DNA from: Nautiliaceae bacterium
Lineage (GTDB): Bacteria; Campylobacterota; Campylobacteria; Campylobacterales; Nautiliaceae
DNA length: 43,136 nucleotides
Direction: 5' to 3'
Assembly: GCA_027063865.1 (NCBI GenBank)
Contig: JAMOQT010000028.1
Location: 1-43,136, forward strand
The translations under genes and the position numbers were made by a program. The notes under the pieces were generated by a model that had not been told where the DNA came from, ran no database searches, and saw only the letters and a list, made by a program, of their open reading frames with translations. This document shows, piece by piece, positions 1 through 11,494 of the stretch (its first letter is position 1; each line of letters opens with the position of its first letter).

Positions 1-1
1 C

Positions 2-745
2 AAAAATGAATATACAAAAAGATTTATTTCAATTTTAAAAGCCAGAAGCAAAATTAAATATATTTCAAACTATCAGTATAAGACGCCTTATAATCCCGTT
101 AATTCCCATAATTCTAAAAGAATCTCTTTTACTTTAGGGCATGATGATATTAATTATGTGAAAATGGGACTTAGACTTTCTTATCATACGTTGATTGATC
201 CTATTGAAGGTTATAAAGTAGGCTCTTCTCTTGCATTTGGAAATTTCGAAGCAATTTTCAAAAATAACGAATTAAAAGTCAATAGAATAGGCCTAGTGGA
301 AATAGAATCCTTAACAAAAAGGGATGAATTTTTTAAACCGGTTTCGTGGAAAGTGTTTGCCGGTTTTTACAGGAAAAACATACATAATAAAAATAAACTC
401 GTATTTGAAATAAACCCCGGCGGGGGATTTACGTATGAGATTAAAAAAGCCTTGGTTTACGCTATGATAAATACGGATATTAATCTTAATTCAGATTACA
501 ATAAAGGTTATAGTTTCGGTGTGGGGATTGAAAGCGGAATTGTTAAATATGACGGTAATAACGCCATAATAATGAATTTGGGTATAAACAGATATTTCTT
601 AGGCGATATTCACACTAAAAGATATTTTAATTTTAATTATAGATTCACGGTAAACGTTCAAAATGCTCTGGCTTTGGATTATAAATTTGAGGATGAATAT
701 CAAATAAACAGAAAAATTGAATTAAATATTTTTCACTATTTTTAA
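2..745 (+). CDS. C-terminal part of a DUF4105-type membrane/periplasmic protein (5' truncated by window edge)
   Basis: Frame stays open upstream of the listed ATG to base 2; 'SHNSKRISFTLGH...LRLSYHTLIDPIEGYKVGSSL' resembles the C-terminal region of DUF4105 proteins. Confidence 0.6.
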   Translation, partial: KNEYTKRFISILKARSKIKYISNYQYKTPYNPVNSHNSKRISFTLGHDDINYVKMGLRLSYHTLIDPIEGYKVGSSLAFGNFEAIFKNNELKVNRIGLVEIESLTKRDEFFKPVSWKVFAGFYRKNIHNKNKLVFEINPGGGFTYEIKKALVYAMINTDINLNSDYNKGYSFGVGIESGIVKYDGNNAIIMNLGINRYFLGDIHTKRYFNFNYRFTVNVQNALALDYKFEDEYQINRKIELNIFHYF

Positions 746-1440
746 TCAATTTCGCAGACAATTTCTTTAACTTCCTTTTTTTCCTGTATTTCAATGATTT
801 TAATTCCCTCAAACGGGATTTTGAGTACGTCTTCAATTGCTTTTGGCTTATGTTTTGCAATAATTGCGGTTAGTTTTCCCCTGTAGGCTTTTGCAAAATG
901 GCTAATTACTTTGCCATTTTTTATAAATTTAAAAGTAATTGCGTTTTTCGGTTTATAGATTTTTTCATAAAACTTAGCCCTTAAATCGATAAAAGGTTCG
1001 TTTTCGTTTATTTTTTCAAGTATCGGTGCAAAAACGTTATGATGATATGAATATATGTCAAATCCGGGTTTGGAGCCTTGTTTTAAAGTATAATGCGGTA
1101 TTAAATCCCCCGCCCTTATCACCCCGAAAAGATTTGAAAATATAAAAACGTTTTCATCTATCCATTTTTGGGAATTTTTATCAAGGTCTGTATATTTTAA
1201 GTGTTCAAACGCAACTCCTCTATATCTTAAAACGGCTTTTTTGGAAGGTCTTTCAAAAACGCTCGTTTTATCGTCTCCGAAATTTTTAACATCCTGAGTT
1301 GTTTTTAGAAATTCGTCGTATTTTTTAATCGCTTCAATTCTTTTATCGTAAATTTCCGGAAAAATAAAAGAATCTTTTGAAATAGGAGGATTGTCCCCTC
1401 CTAAAGTTTTTCTCTCGCTTGGTGCTAAAAGTATTTTCAT
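742..1440 (-). CDS. yaaA: Peroxide stress protein YaaA family (DUF328)
   Basis: MKILLAPSERK start; family-like 'RYRGVAFEHLKYTDLD' and 'FSNLFGVIRAGDLIPHY'. Confidence 0.8.
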   Translation of the reverse strand: MKILLAPSERKTLGGDNPPISKDSFIFPEIYDKRIEAIKKYDEFLKTTQDVKNFGDDKTSVFERPSKKAVLRYRGVAFEHLKYTDLDKNSQKWIDENVFIFSNLFGVIRAGDLIPHYTLKQGSKPGFDIYSYHHNVFAPILEKINENEPFIDLRAKFYEKIYKPKNAITFKFIKNGKVISHFAKAYRGKLTAIIAKHKPKAIEDVLKIPFEGIKIIEIQEKKEVKEIVCEID

Positions 1441-1441
1441 T

Positions 1442-2827
1442 TTATAACTGGACTATAAAAATTGAATTTTCTCTTTTTATTTCAAGCAAAGCGTCGCCTC
1501 TGTCAAGGTCTTTTAACTCTTTTTTAAGCTCATCAATTGATTTTACTTCAATCCATTTGCCGGTTTTTACCGTTTTAACTTTTAATATTATGTCGCCTTT
1601 TTTTAATCCTGCTATTGCCGGATATGTATTAGGTGAAACATTATCGATTACGATTTTGTTTTTATCTTCTTTGAGTGTTACGCCTTCAAGAAGTTTTATG
1701 TTTTCAACGGTTTCTTTTTTTGTTTTAAGCGCTTTTAGTTTTGCGGTTAATGTAATGTATCTGCCATTTCTGTAAACTTTGATATTTACTTTTGTATCGG
1801 GACCTTTAAAGGCAATTTTGTTTCTAAGTTCTCCTGCATTTTTAACCTCTTCACCATCAACCGCTACTATAATGTCCCCCGGTTTAAATCCGGCGGCCTC
1901 GGCTGCGCTTTTAGGTTCTACTTTGTTTACTAGTACACCGTGGTCTATTCCGTAAAGTTTTGCTTTGGAAGAATCTATATTGCTTATCATTACGCCTAAA
2001 TATCCCCTGACTACTTTTCCGTGTTTGATTAGGGATGTAATTACAAATTTCATCATATTGCTTGGAATTGCAAAACCTATACCGTTATTTCCACCGCTTC
2101 TACTGATAATTGCAGAATTTATGCCTATAAGCCTTCCTTTTAGGTCAACTAATGCCCCTCCGCTGTTTCCGGGGTTGATGGCGGCGTCCGTTTGAATGAA
2201 GTTTTCATAATCGTTAAGTCCTATTGACGTTCTATTGAGTGCGCTTACAATTCCGTGTGTAACGGTTTCTCCAAGTCCGAACGGATTTCCGACGGCAAGA
2301 ACGATATCTCCTACTTTTATTTTGCTTGAATCGGCAATTGTTATGGGTTTTAAATCTTTTGCGTCTATTTTAATAATTGCAATATCCGTTTTCGGATCCG
2401 TTCCTATAAGTTTTGCTGTGTATTTTCTTCCGTCATGAAGTTTTACGATTATTTTTGTAGCTCCGGTCACTACATGGTTGTTTGTGACGATATAACCGTC
2501 TTTTGTAACTATAACACCGCTTCCAAGAGCGTGTTCTTTATGCTCTTTGGGCTCTTTTGGAATTGTGCCGAAGGGTCCGAAAAATTTTTTAAAAAAGGGG
2601 TCTTCAAAAAATCTTCTGAACTGTTCGGGGATTTTAGTTTTTACGATTTTTTCCGTTGAAATATTTACAACGCTTGGGATTACTTTTTTAACCACCGAAG
2701 AATATGACATAACGGGGTTGTTTAAATTCGGTGCAATTCTTTGAATATCTGAATTATCGGTTTGTAAATTTAAATTTCCCGCCATTAAAGCCACACTTAC
2801 GCTTACAGCTAAAATCAGTTTTTTCAT
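1442..2827 (-). CDS. htrA: Do/HtrA-family periplasmic serine protease with two PDZ domains
   Basis: Signal peptide; catalytic motifs TNNHVV, TDIAIIKID, NPGNSGGALVD; PDZ regions. Confidence 0.95.
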   Translation of the reverse strand: MKKLILAVSVSVALMAGNLNLQTDNSDIQRIAPNLNNPVMSYSSVVKKVIPSVVNISTEKIVKTKIPEQFRRFFEDPFFKKFFGPFGTIPKEPKEHKEHALGSGVIVTKDGYIVTNNHVVTGATKIIVKLHDGRKYTAKLIGTDPKTDIAIIKIDAKDLKPITIADSSKIKVGDIVLAVGNPFGLGETVTHGIVSALNRTSIGLNDYENFIQTDAAINPGNSGGALVDLKGRLIGINSAIISRSGGNNGIGFAIPSNMMKFVITSLIKHGKVVRGYLGVMISNIDSSKAKLYGIDHGVLVNKVEPKSAAEAAGFKPGDIIVAVDGEEVKNAGELRNKIAFKGPDTKVNIKVYRNGRYITLTAKLKALKTKKETVENIKLLEGVTLKEDKNKIVIDNVSPNTYPAIAGLKKGDIILKVKTVKTGKWIEVKSIDELKKELKDLDRGDALLEIKRENSIFIVQL

Positions 2828-2940
2828 TTCCGCTCCTTAAAAGTTGTTTTTATACCGTCAGTATATAACAATAGGGTTAAAAATGAATTAAAAATATTAA
2901 ATTTCTTAAAGTTTGCTTAAAGGAATATAATGACAATTCC

Positions 2941-2965
2941 AAAAATAAATGTAACATTTATTTTT
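2941..2965. terminator. Perfect 11-bp AT-rich inverted repeat (AAAAATAAATG taa CATTTATTTTT), possible ribE terminator or operator
   Basis: Read directly; lies downstream of ribE and upstream of htrA (both minus). Confidence 0.35.
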
Positions 2966-3030
2966 AGAGTGAAAGAGGGTGAAAAAAAGATATTTTTCAG
3001 AGGGTTCAATTCATAATTATTTAGCCTCTT

Positions 3031-3642
3031 TCACCACCAGGCAAGTATTTTTTCGTTTATATCTTCGGGAGAGTGTTTTAACATATGATAGATATACCTT
3101 GCAAACATATCGGTTTCGATGTTTACTTTTTGGTGGAGTTTATAAGTTTTAAATAGAGTGTTTTCAAATGTATGCGGGATAATTGTCAGTCTGAATCTGT
3201 CGGTGAAAACTTCGTTTACGGTAAGACTTACACCGTCAATTGCAATCGAGCCTTTCGGGGCTATGTATTTCATAATTTTCGGGTCCGTTTTTATAATTAC
3301 ATCGTAAGAATTTGCGTTTTTTTTGATTTGAAGTATTTCGCCTGTTGCATCCACATGTCCCTGAATCAGATGACCGTCTATTCTGTCGCCAAAGCGCAGG
3401 GCCGGTTCGATATGCACTTCTTTACCCGTCTGATAGTTTTCAAGAGGTATAATTTTTTGGGTTTCGGGGGATAATTCCACCTCAAAACCGTCAGGGTATA
3501 TTTTCGTAGCTGTCAGGCACACTCCGTTTATTGCGATACTGTCTCCAATTTGAGGTCTGTATTTTGACAAAAGCCTTAATTTGTTGTTTGAAAAACTTTT
3601 TATTTTTGCCTTTTCTCTTATAAGTCCGTTAAACATTTTCAC
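3031..3642 (-). CDS. ribE: Riboflavin synthase alpha subunit
   Basis: Duplicated lumazine-binding repeats; 'FNGLIREKAKI', 'SIAINGVCLT', 'HLIQGHVD', 'SIAIDGVSLTVNEV'. Confidence 0.9.
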   Translation of the reverse strand: MKMFNGLIREKAKIKSFSNNKLRLLSKYRPQIGDSIAINGVCLTATKIYPDGFEVELSPETQKIIPLENYQTGKEVHIEPALRFGDRIDGHLIQGHVDATGEILQIKKNANSYDVIIKTDPKIMKYIAPKGSIAIDGVSLTVNEVFTDRFRLTIIPHTFENTLFKTYKLHQKVNIETDMFARYIYHMLKHSPEDINEKILAWW

Positions 3643-3681
3643 CTCTTGATATTATTTTCTAATTATATTATAATTCAAATA

Positions 3682-3723
3682 ATGGGTTGCGGATTCGCGG
3701 CCGCAGGGTGCTTACCCTGTTAG
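3682..3723. other. GC-rich island with two adjacent hairpins; + strand also reads as 13-aa Cys-rich ORF MGCGFAAAGCLPC*
   Basis: CAGGGT-gctt-ACCCTG and TGCGG...CCGCA stems in an AT-rich intergenic region; contains a NotI site. Confidence 0.5.
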
Positions 3724-4445
3724 GGAAATATCTTAATTCCGTAGTTTTTATATGTTCCATTGACTTTTCTGAATTTACTCTTAATTATTTCAAATGCTTT
3801 ATTATTTTGATCAGGTTTTAAGTATTTTCTGCCTATTGGTCTTGCTATTAAATTAGCTAGTTGCATACCGTCGGAGTTAATTTGTTTATTCGCGATTATA
3901 AGCTCGAAAGGTAAAATAGTTTTAAAATAATTATTGTTAATAATATTTTGAAATTCTTTTTTAAGTTCTTCGTCCTCTTTTCGTCCTCTGGCTTCAACGA
4001 TTATATGTGTTGTTTTGTTTATCTGATTTTTTTCTCGTAAAAACAAATATAATCTTTCAATTAAAAATTTCAAAGAAATATCATATGGGTTTTCAGGAGT
4101 TTCGTATTTTGTCTTTAGTTTATTTTTATCTATTATACAGCCCAGAATGGTACATTTTGTTTTGTCTATAATTTCTGTTAATTCGGAAAGAAACAGTTCT
4201 TTTTTTTCTTTTGTTTTTAAAATTTTAAACGGGCCTTTTTCTCTTCTTATCTCATTTTCATGTAAAATAACCGTATCGTATCCGAAATGTTTAAATTTGA
4301 AATTTTTAAATTCTTTTACAAGCTGAAGGTAGTCATTTTTTTTAAAGATTACAAATACCAAAACAAATATGGGATAATCTTTGTCTATAGAAGTTAAAGA
4401 ATGGTCGCCGCTTTCATCGACATAAACTATATAATCGCTAAACAT
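3720..4445 (-). CDS. DUF3800 domain-containing protein
   Basis: 'YIVYVDESGDHSL' N-terminus and '...NSDGMQLANLIARPIGRKYL' typical of DUF3800. Confidence 0.8.
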   Translation of the reverse strand: MFSDYIVYVDESGDHSLTSIDKDYPIFVLVFVIFKKNDYLQLVKEFKNFKFKHFGYDTVILHENEIRREKGPFKILKTKEKKELFLSELTEIIDKTKCTILGCIIDKNKLKTKYETPENPYDISLKFLIERLYLFLREKNQINKTTHIIVEARGRKEDEELKKEFQNIINNNYFKTILPFELIIANKQINSDGMQLANLIARPIGRKYLKPDQNNKAFEIIKSKFRKVNGTYKNYGIKIFP

Positions 4446-5383
4446 TAAAAATACTCCTCAATAAGCTCTCTTGCGGTATCCGGGTCTTTTACGCTATTCA
4501 TTTTGCTTCTAAATTCACTGGCTTTTGCAATGCCTTTAGAATATGCATGGGCGTGTTTTCTAAAGAGTATCACGCCGTATTCCCCGTACCAGTAAATCAT
4601 CTGATTGAAATGTTCGAGTATTACTTCTTTTTTCTGTTCGGGGGTAATGCTGCCTTTTTGTTTCATTTCAAGAAATATCCAAGGTTTTCCAACAGCACCC
4701 CTTCCGATTGAAACACCTGCTGCCTCTGTATAATCCAAAACAAATTTCGCTTTTTCATAATCGGTAATGTCTCCGTTTGCGATTACAGGAATATTGACGG
4801 CTTTAACACCTTTTTTTATTTCGTCATAGTTGGCGTTTCCTTTATACATCTGTTTAACGTATCTTCCGTGAATTGTTAAAAATGTTATGCCTAAATCTTC
4901 AAGCAGTTTAGCTCTGTCTTCTACCACGCTTTTGTCAAATCCTATGCGCATTTTTGCGCTTACCGGTTTTTTTGAAGTTTTGACTATTGTATTTACTAAT
5001 TCTTTTAAAAAATTTCTGTTTTCATCTTTAAGAAGCACTCCCCCAAATCCGCTGCGTCTGGCTTTATTTACGGGACAGCCGAGATTGATGTCAATACCGT
5101 CTATCCAATCTGTTTCGTTTATAATTTCGACGGCTTTTACGGCATTTTCAATATTGTTTGCGGCGATTTGAATAAAATAGGGCTTTTCAAGGGGGGATTT
5201 TTGCATCATTTTTGTTGTTTTTTCATTATGGTAGGCAACGGCGTTTACGTTTATCATTTCTGAAAAAGTCATATCGCATCCGAATTTTTTAACAACGCTT
5301 CTAAAAGGCAAATCCGTATACCCTGCAAGGGGGGCTAGGAAAAAATAGGGAGGGTCAGATTTCAGAATCGATATATTCGTCAA
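4445..5383 (-). CDS. dus: tRNA-dihydrouridine synthase
   Basis: 'LAPLAGYTDLPFR', 'GIDINLGCPVNKARRSGFGGVLL', 'IPVIANGDI', 'VSIGRGAVGKPW'. Confidence 0.92.
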   Translation of the reverse strand: MTNISILKSDPPYFFLAPLAGYTDLPFRSVVKKFGCDMTFSEMINVNAVAYHNEKTTKMMQKSPLEKPYFIQIAANNIENAVKAVEIINETDWIDGIDINLGCPVNKARRSGFGGVLLKDENRNFLKELVNTIVKTSKKPVSAKMRIGFDKSVVEDRAKLLEDLGITFLTIHGRYVKQMYKGNANYDEIKKGVKAVNIPVIANGDITDYEKAKFVLDYTEAAGVSIGRGAVGKPWIFLEMKQKGSITPEQKKEVILEHFNQMIYWYGEYGVILFRKHAHAYSKGIAKASEFRSKMNSVKDPDTARELIEEYF

Positions 5384-6278
5384 TATCAGCCTTTATTCCG
5401 GCTTCACGGAGTTTTAAGAAAAATTCGAAAAATTTCAGTTCGTTTTCTTCTATAAGCTCTTTTGCTTTTTCAATGTGTTCATATTTTAATGCAAGATATG
5501 CGCTTCCCCATTTTAGAGGCTCTATAATTTCAAATTCCCTGTCTGGGTCAAGCGTTTGATGAATGCTTTTAGCTATTTCTATCTCCTCTTTAGGAGTAAG
5601 TTTTGCTTTTTTAAGCAACAATTTAACATCGCTATCTTTTAAATGCGCTTTTATAATTTCAATGTCTATTTCATAGTCATATTTTAATATTTCACTAATA
5701 TTAGCGGTTTTGGCGTATATCTTAAATGCAAGTTTTTTCAATTCTTCATTTTTATATTTCTTAAGTACCTCTTTGGCAAAGTTTTCGTCTTTATTGAGTC
5801 TGTTTTTTATGTTTTGAATAAACCACGGATTGTTTTCGTTTAATTTATATTTGCTGATTTCTATAACTTCTCCGTTCATAAGTTTTTCAATGTCTTCTAA
5901 AAATTCAAATTTTTCACATTTTTTGGGTTCGATTTGCAGTCCCTTGATGTTATTTACGAAATTGTTACAGTGTTTTAAAATTTTAACCTCTTTTTTGAGA
6001 GGGTCCTTGTAAAGAATTCTGTTTTTAATGTTTGTTGTTAAAATTTCTATCTCTTTTTGGATGTTTTTTTTGTAAAAATACTCTTTTATATTCAATATAC
6101 CGAAAAATATCAGTGAAAAAAGAAAAAATATACCCAAAAATATCGCCGTCCATATGGCGTTTGGCAGTGTAACGGGTATGCCAAATAGGTTAAATGTCGT
6201 AAAGGCGTTGTTTTCAATATAAACAAGCAGTGTGATTAAAGCAATTAGTATAATGCTAAAAATGGTGTATTTTTTCAT
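5355..6278 (-). CDS. Hypothetical membrane protein with two N-terminal TM segments
   Basis: Long ORF, hydrophobic N-terminus, sits between dksA-like and dus genes. Confidence 0.7.
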   Translation of the reverse strand: MKKYTIFSIILIALITLLVYIENNAFTTFNLFGIPVTLPNAIWTAIFLGIFFLFSLIFFGILNIKEYFYKKNIQKEIEILTTNIKNRILYKDPLKKEVKILKHCNNFVNNIKGLQIEPKKCEKFEFLEDIEKLMNGEVIEISKYKLNENNPWFIQNIKNRLNKDENFAKEVLKKYKNEELKKLAFKIYAKTANISEILKYDYEIDIEIIKAHLKDSDVKLLLKKAKLTPKEEIEIAKSIHQTLDPDREFEIIEPLKWGSAYLALKYEHIEKAKELIEENELKFFEFFLKLREAGIKADIDEYIDSEI

Positions 6279-6283
6279 TTTTG

Positions 6284-6637
6284 TTATTTTCCTTCTTTTT
6301 CGATAATTTCTCTACATATTATACAATATTTTGCGTAAGGTTTGATTTTAAGTCTGGCTTCTTGAATAGGGTCTTCACACATTTCACAAATTCCATAAGT
6401 ACCTTCATCTATTTTTTTTAGGGCTTCATTAATCTCTTCAAGTTCCTTTTTTTGATTTATATATATCTGGTAATCCCTGCCGCTGTCCATGCTTGCCGCT
6501 GCAAAATCGGCTTCATCGTTTACTTCGCATTTGTTTATGTCTTTTATTTCGTTTGAAAGACTGCTTAATATTTTTTCAAGTTCGGCTTTTCTTAAAAGCA
6601 GCATTTCCTTGTATAAGTGATACTTTTTCATATTCAT
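6284..6637 (-). CDS. dksA: DksA/TraR-family RNA polymerase-binding zinc finger protein
   Basis: 'GTYGICEMCEDPIQEARLKIKPYAKYCIICRE' four-Cys zinc finger. Confidence 0.88.
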   Translation of the reverse strand: MNMKKYHLYKEMLLLRKAELEKILSSLSNEIKDINKCEVNDEADFAAASMDSGRDYQIYINQKKELEEINEALKKIDEGTYGICEMCEDPIQEARLKIKPYAKYCIICREIIEKEGK

Positions 6638-7023
6638 TCCTTCTCCTTATTTGTGATATGGGTGATTGTTTTTTATGCTTAACCCCCTGTATATTTGCTC
6701 AAACAGTACTAATTTTGCAATTTTATGGCTCATGGTAAGAGGACTCAGCGATATATTGATTCCGTTTTTTTTAAATTCGTCCTCAAAGCCCCAGGCACCC
6801 GCTATAAAAAAGTTAATTTTAGAGTGCTCGAAAATATTTGCAAATTCATAAGAGTCCATTAACTTTCCATCAGGAGTCAATATAACGTTATATCCGTCAT
6901 TAACGTATTTTGCAAACATTTTAGAATACTCTTTTTGAGGAGTGTCTGATTTGGCAAGTTTATTGGAGTATAAAGTGTGGTTTTTTATATTGGCAAAAGG
7001 TTTTGATTTTTTTATAAAATCGT

Positions 7024-7710
<687 letters not shown>

Positions 7711-7739
7711 AAGCAGCCTTTTTGGGAATTATAGTATAA

Positions 7740-7803
7740 AGTTGTGAAGTTGTGAAGTGGATAAGTTGTGAAGTTGTGAAGTTGTGAAGTCGTGAAGTTG
7801 TAA
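7740..7803. repeat. Octamer tandem repeat (AAGTTGTG)n with variants, intergenic thiE/accD
   Basis: aagttgtg/aagtggat/aagtcgtg units in 8-bp register. Confidence 0.9.
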
Positions 7804-7860
7804 AAGCAATTATAAAAGACAATATTGCATATATTTTGCTTTAAGCTATGGTGGGGTTGG

Positions 7861-7876
7861 CCACACTTTGGTGTGG
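7861..7876. other. Perfect hairpin CCACAC-TTTG-GTGTGG downstream of accD
   Basis: 6-bp perfect stem read directly; no clear U-tract, so terminator role unproven. Confidence 0.4.
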
Positions 7877-7930
7877 GGGCTTTGTGCTTTCAGCTTTTAG
7901 TATGTTGTGAAGGGAAGCGGTTGGAAAAAA

Positions 7931-8779
7931 TTAACTTGCTTCTTTTAAGGTGTATTTTAAGAGGTTACCGATAGTGTCTTTTAGTTCGTTTCTTTTTATA
8001 ACCATGTCAATCAGTCCATGTTCGAGCAGGAATTCAGCTCTTTGGAATCCTTCGGGCAAATCTTCGCCTATTGTCTGTTTGATAACCCTAGGACCTGCAA
8101 ATCCTATAATGGCGCCGGGTTCTGCTATTATAAAGTCTCCTAAAAATGCAAAACTTGCACTTACCCCTCCGAATGTCGGATCTGTTAAAACGGAAATATA
8201 AGGCAGGTTGTGTTCAGCAAGACTTGCAAGGGCTGCCGAAGTTTTCGCCATCTGCATTAGAGAAAACGTACTCTCCTGCATTCTAGCCCCGCCTGACGTT
8301 GATACGATAACAACTCCCTGATTTTTTTCAATAGCCCTGTTTACGGCTCTGACAATCTTTTCACCTTCAACGCTTCCCAAACTACCTCCCATAAAAGCAA
8401 AATCAAACACCACAAGTTGTGTGGGAATATTGTTTATTTTACACTCTCCGCTAATAACGGATGATTTTCTTCCTGTTTTTTTGAAATTTTCCTCTATTCT
8501 TTTTTTGTAGCTTTTTTTATCCACAAAATGTAGCGGGTCGTTGGGTTCAAGGTTTTTATCCATTTCTACAAAAGTCCCTTCGTCTGTAAGAAGCTTTATT
8601 CTGTCTTCCGCATTCATTCTGAAATGATATTCGCATTTAGGACATGTGTTGAATTCTTTTTGCACCTCTTTATAAAAACTAATAGCACCGCATACGGGAC
8701 ATTTTATCCATGTTGTGCTTTTTTCCTGTTTGGTTGGTTGAGGTTTTTTGAATTTTTTTAAGAAACTGCTAAATCCCAT
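7931..8779 (-). CDS. accD: Acetyl-CoA carboxylase carboxyltransferase beta subunit
   Basis: 'WIKCPVCGAISFYKE..NTCPKCEYHFRM' zinc ribbon; 'STSGGARMQE', 'LTDPTFGGVSASFA', 'GFAGPRVIKQTIGEDLPEGFQ'. Confidence 0.96.
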   Translation of the reverse strand: MGFSSFLKKFKKPQPTKQEKSTTWIKCPVCGAISFYKEVQKEFNTCPKCEYHFRMNAEDRIKLLTDEGTFVEMDKNLEPNDPLHFVDKKSYKKRIEENFKKTGRKSSVISGECKINNIPTQLVVFDFAFMGGSLGSVEGEKIVRAVNRAIEKNQGVVIVSTSGGARMQESTFSLMQMAKTSAALASLAEHNLPYISVLTDPTFGGVSASFAFLGDFIIAEPGAIIGFAGPRVIKQTIGEDLPEGFQRAEFLLEHGLIDMVIKRNELKDTIGNLLKYTLKEAS

Positions 8780-8782
8780 TGT

Positions 8783-9472
8783 TTATTCCTTTATAATGCT
8801 TAAAACTTCCTCTAAATCTTTTTTTTCAGGACTCATAAGTATTAAATCGTCTTCAATATGCCAGTGACACTCACTGTTGTAAAACCGTGCGCCCGCTATG
8901 TCGAATTCCCTTATTTCACCTTTGTAAATTACCGCTTTTGCGAATTCTCCGTAGCAAAGAGAGAGGCTTAATGCCCCTGGTGCTCTGAATTTAAGATTAT
9001 GATTGCTTAATTTTTGGACAATATCGGGATTTTTATACGCTTTTTCAAAAATAATAACATCGTGTCTGTAGTTTGCGGCAAACGGTTTTCTGAATAAATT
9101 TTCAAATCTTTTACCATTTTTGTCTTTTACGAAATAATCGCCGTTACTGAGATTAACGACAACGGACGCTTCGTTTTCCAAATATACGCTGCATCCGAAA
9201 TACGGAATATGGTTTGATACGTTGTAACTTCCGTCAATCGGGTCGATTATTATTTTTTTGTCTTTTCCGTTATCTATAAATCCCGATTCTTCACTTAAAA
9301 TGTTTCCGTAATCACTAAGTGCTTTTATAAATATTTTTTCGGCAATAAGGTCTATATTAAGGCTTCTGTCCCCTCCGAAACCTATGCCTTGTTCTTCAAA
9401 TATGTTTTCCTCTTCGTGCAGTGCCCTTATGATTTTAAGACTCGCACAAAGCGTTGCGTCTATAAAACTCAT
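8783..9472 (-). CDS. Inositol monophosphatase family protein
   Basis: 'IIDPIDGSYN' motif, 'LSEESGF', adjacent to accD as in other Campylobacterota. Confidence 0.82.
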   Translation of the reverse strand: MSFIDATLCASLKIIRALHEEENIFEEQGIGFGGDRSLNIDLIAEKIFIKALSDYGNILSEESGFIDNGKDKKIIIDPIDGSYNVSNHIPYFGCSVYLENEASVVVNLSNGDYFVKDKNGKRFENLFRKPFAANYRHDVIIFEKAYKNPDIVQKLSNHNLKFRAPGALSLSLCYGEFAKAVIYKGEIREFDIAGARFYNSECHWHIEDDLILMSPEKKDLEEVLSIIKE

Positions 9473-10205
9473 TTTTTACCTTTTGGAACTAAGTTTCCCC
9501 AGTTTATCTGATTGAAGTTTTTATCATATACGCTTGGTGTCCCCCTGGCTCCCAGTTCTTCAACAGCTTTTTTGGAATTGTTTAATATTTTATCAAATTT
9601 TGCTTTTTCCTCTTTTGTAGGATGATAGTTTTTCCATTTATCGCTTCCGCTTAATGTTTCCCGTAATCTTTTCGCTTTTTCTTCATCGGTTTTTCCGGCT
9701 AATATATAATATGTCATATCTTTTGCGTGTTTATGAAATGAAAGCGGAAATAAAATTACATGCACTTTATAATTTTTTTCCAAATTTGCTTTTGTTTCTT
9801 TTTCCATCATTCTGCAAAAAGGACATTCGGGGTCTGTTATTAAGTATATTTCTTTGTCACCTTTTCCGAAGGTAAATATAACTCCGTTTTGAACAATATT
9901 TTTATTTACAGGAAAATTTGCTCTAAGAGGTTGTCCGTTTTTATTGTTTATCACATTTCCTAAAATTGTATATTTTTTGTCTTTTGTAATGTATATGTTA
10001 CCCGCACCTCTTGGGGTTTTGATGTTTATTATGTAAAAACCGTCTTTAAATACGCCTCTGACTTTAACTATTCCTTTTTTAAGGTCTTTTGAAAGTTTAG
10101 GGTATATGAAACTAGCTTTTAGCACATCATTTAACTCTTTTTGAGATAGCAGTTTATCGCTTGCGAATAAACTTGCGGCAATACTTAAACTTAAAATAAT
10201 TTTTT

Positions 10206-10209
<4 letters not shown>
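9469..10209 (-). CDS. DsbC-like thiol:disulfide interchange protein
   Basis: Signal peptide; '[17 protein letters not shown]' CxxC thioredoxin-fold motif; '[10 protein letters not shown]' cis-Pro region. Confidence 0.82.

Positions 10210-11494
<1,285 letters not shown>

Noticed and set aside
645-860. 71-aa minus ORF 'MQNISQKQLKTYSK...'
   Set aside because: Overlaps the DUF4105 end and yaaA; low-complexity basic composition; no independent support
1965-2195. Antisense ORFs over htrA and many other genes in the ORF track
   Set aside because: They lie opposite strong conserved genes, have no recognisable domains and are expected shadow ORFs
3682-3723. GC-rich island considered as a tRNA fragment/att site
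   Set aside because: Partial T-arm resemblance (CGAATCCGC) but loop and stem lengths do not fit and no duplicate or integrase gene is visible
7741-7803. Octamer array considered as CRISPR
   Set aside because: Units are 8 bp tandem with no unique spacers and no cas genes in the window
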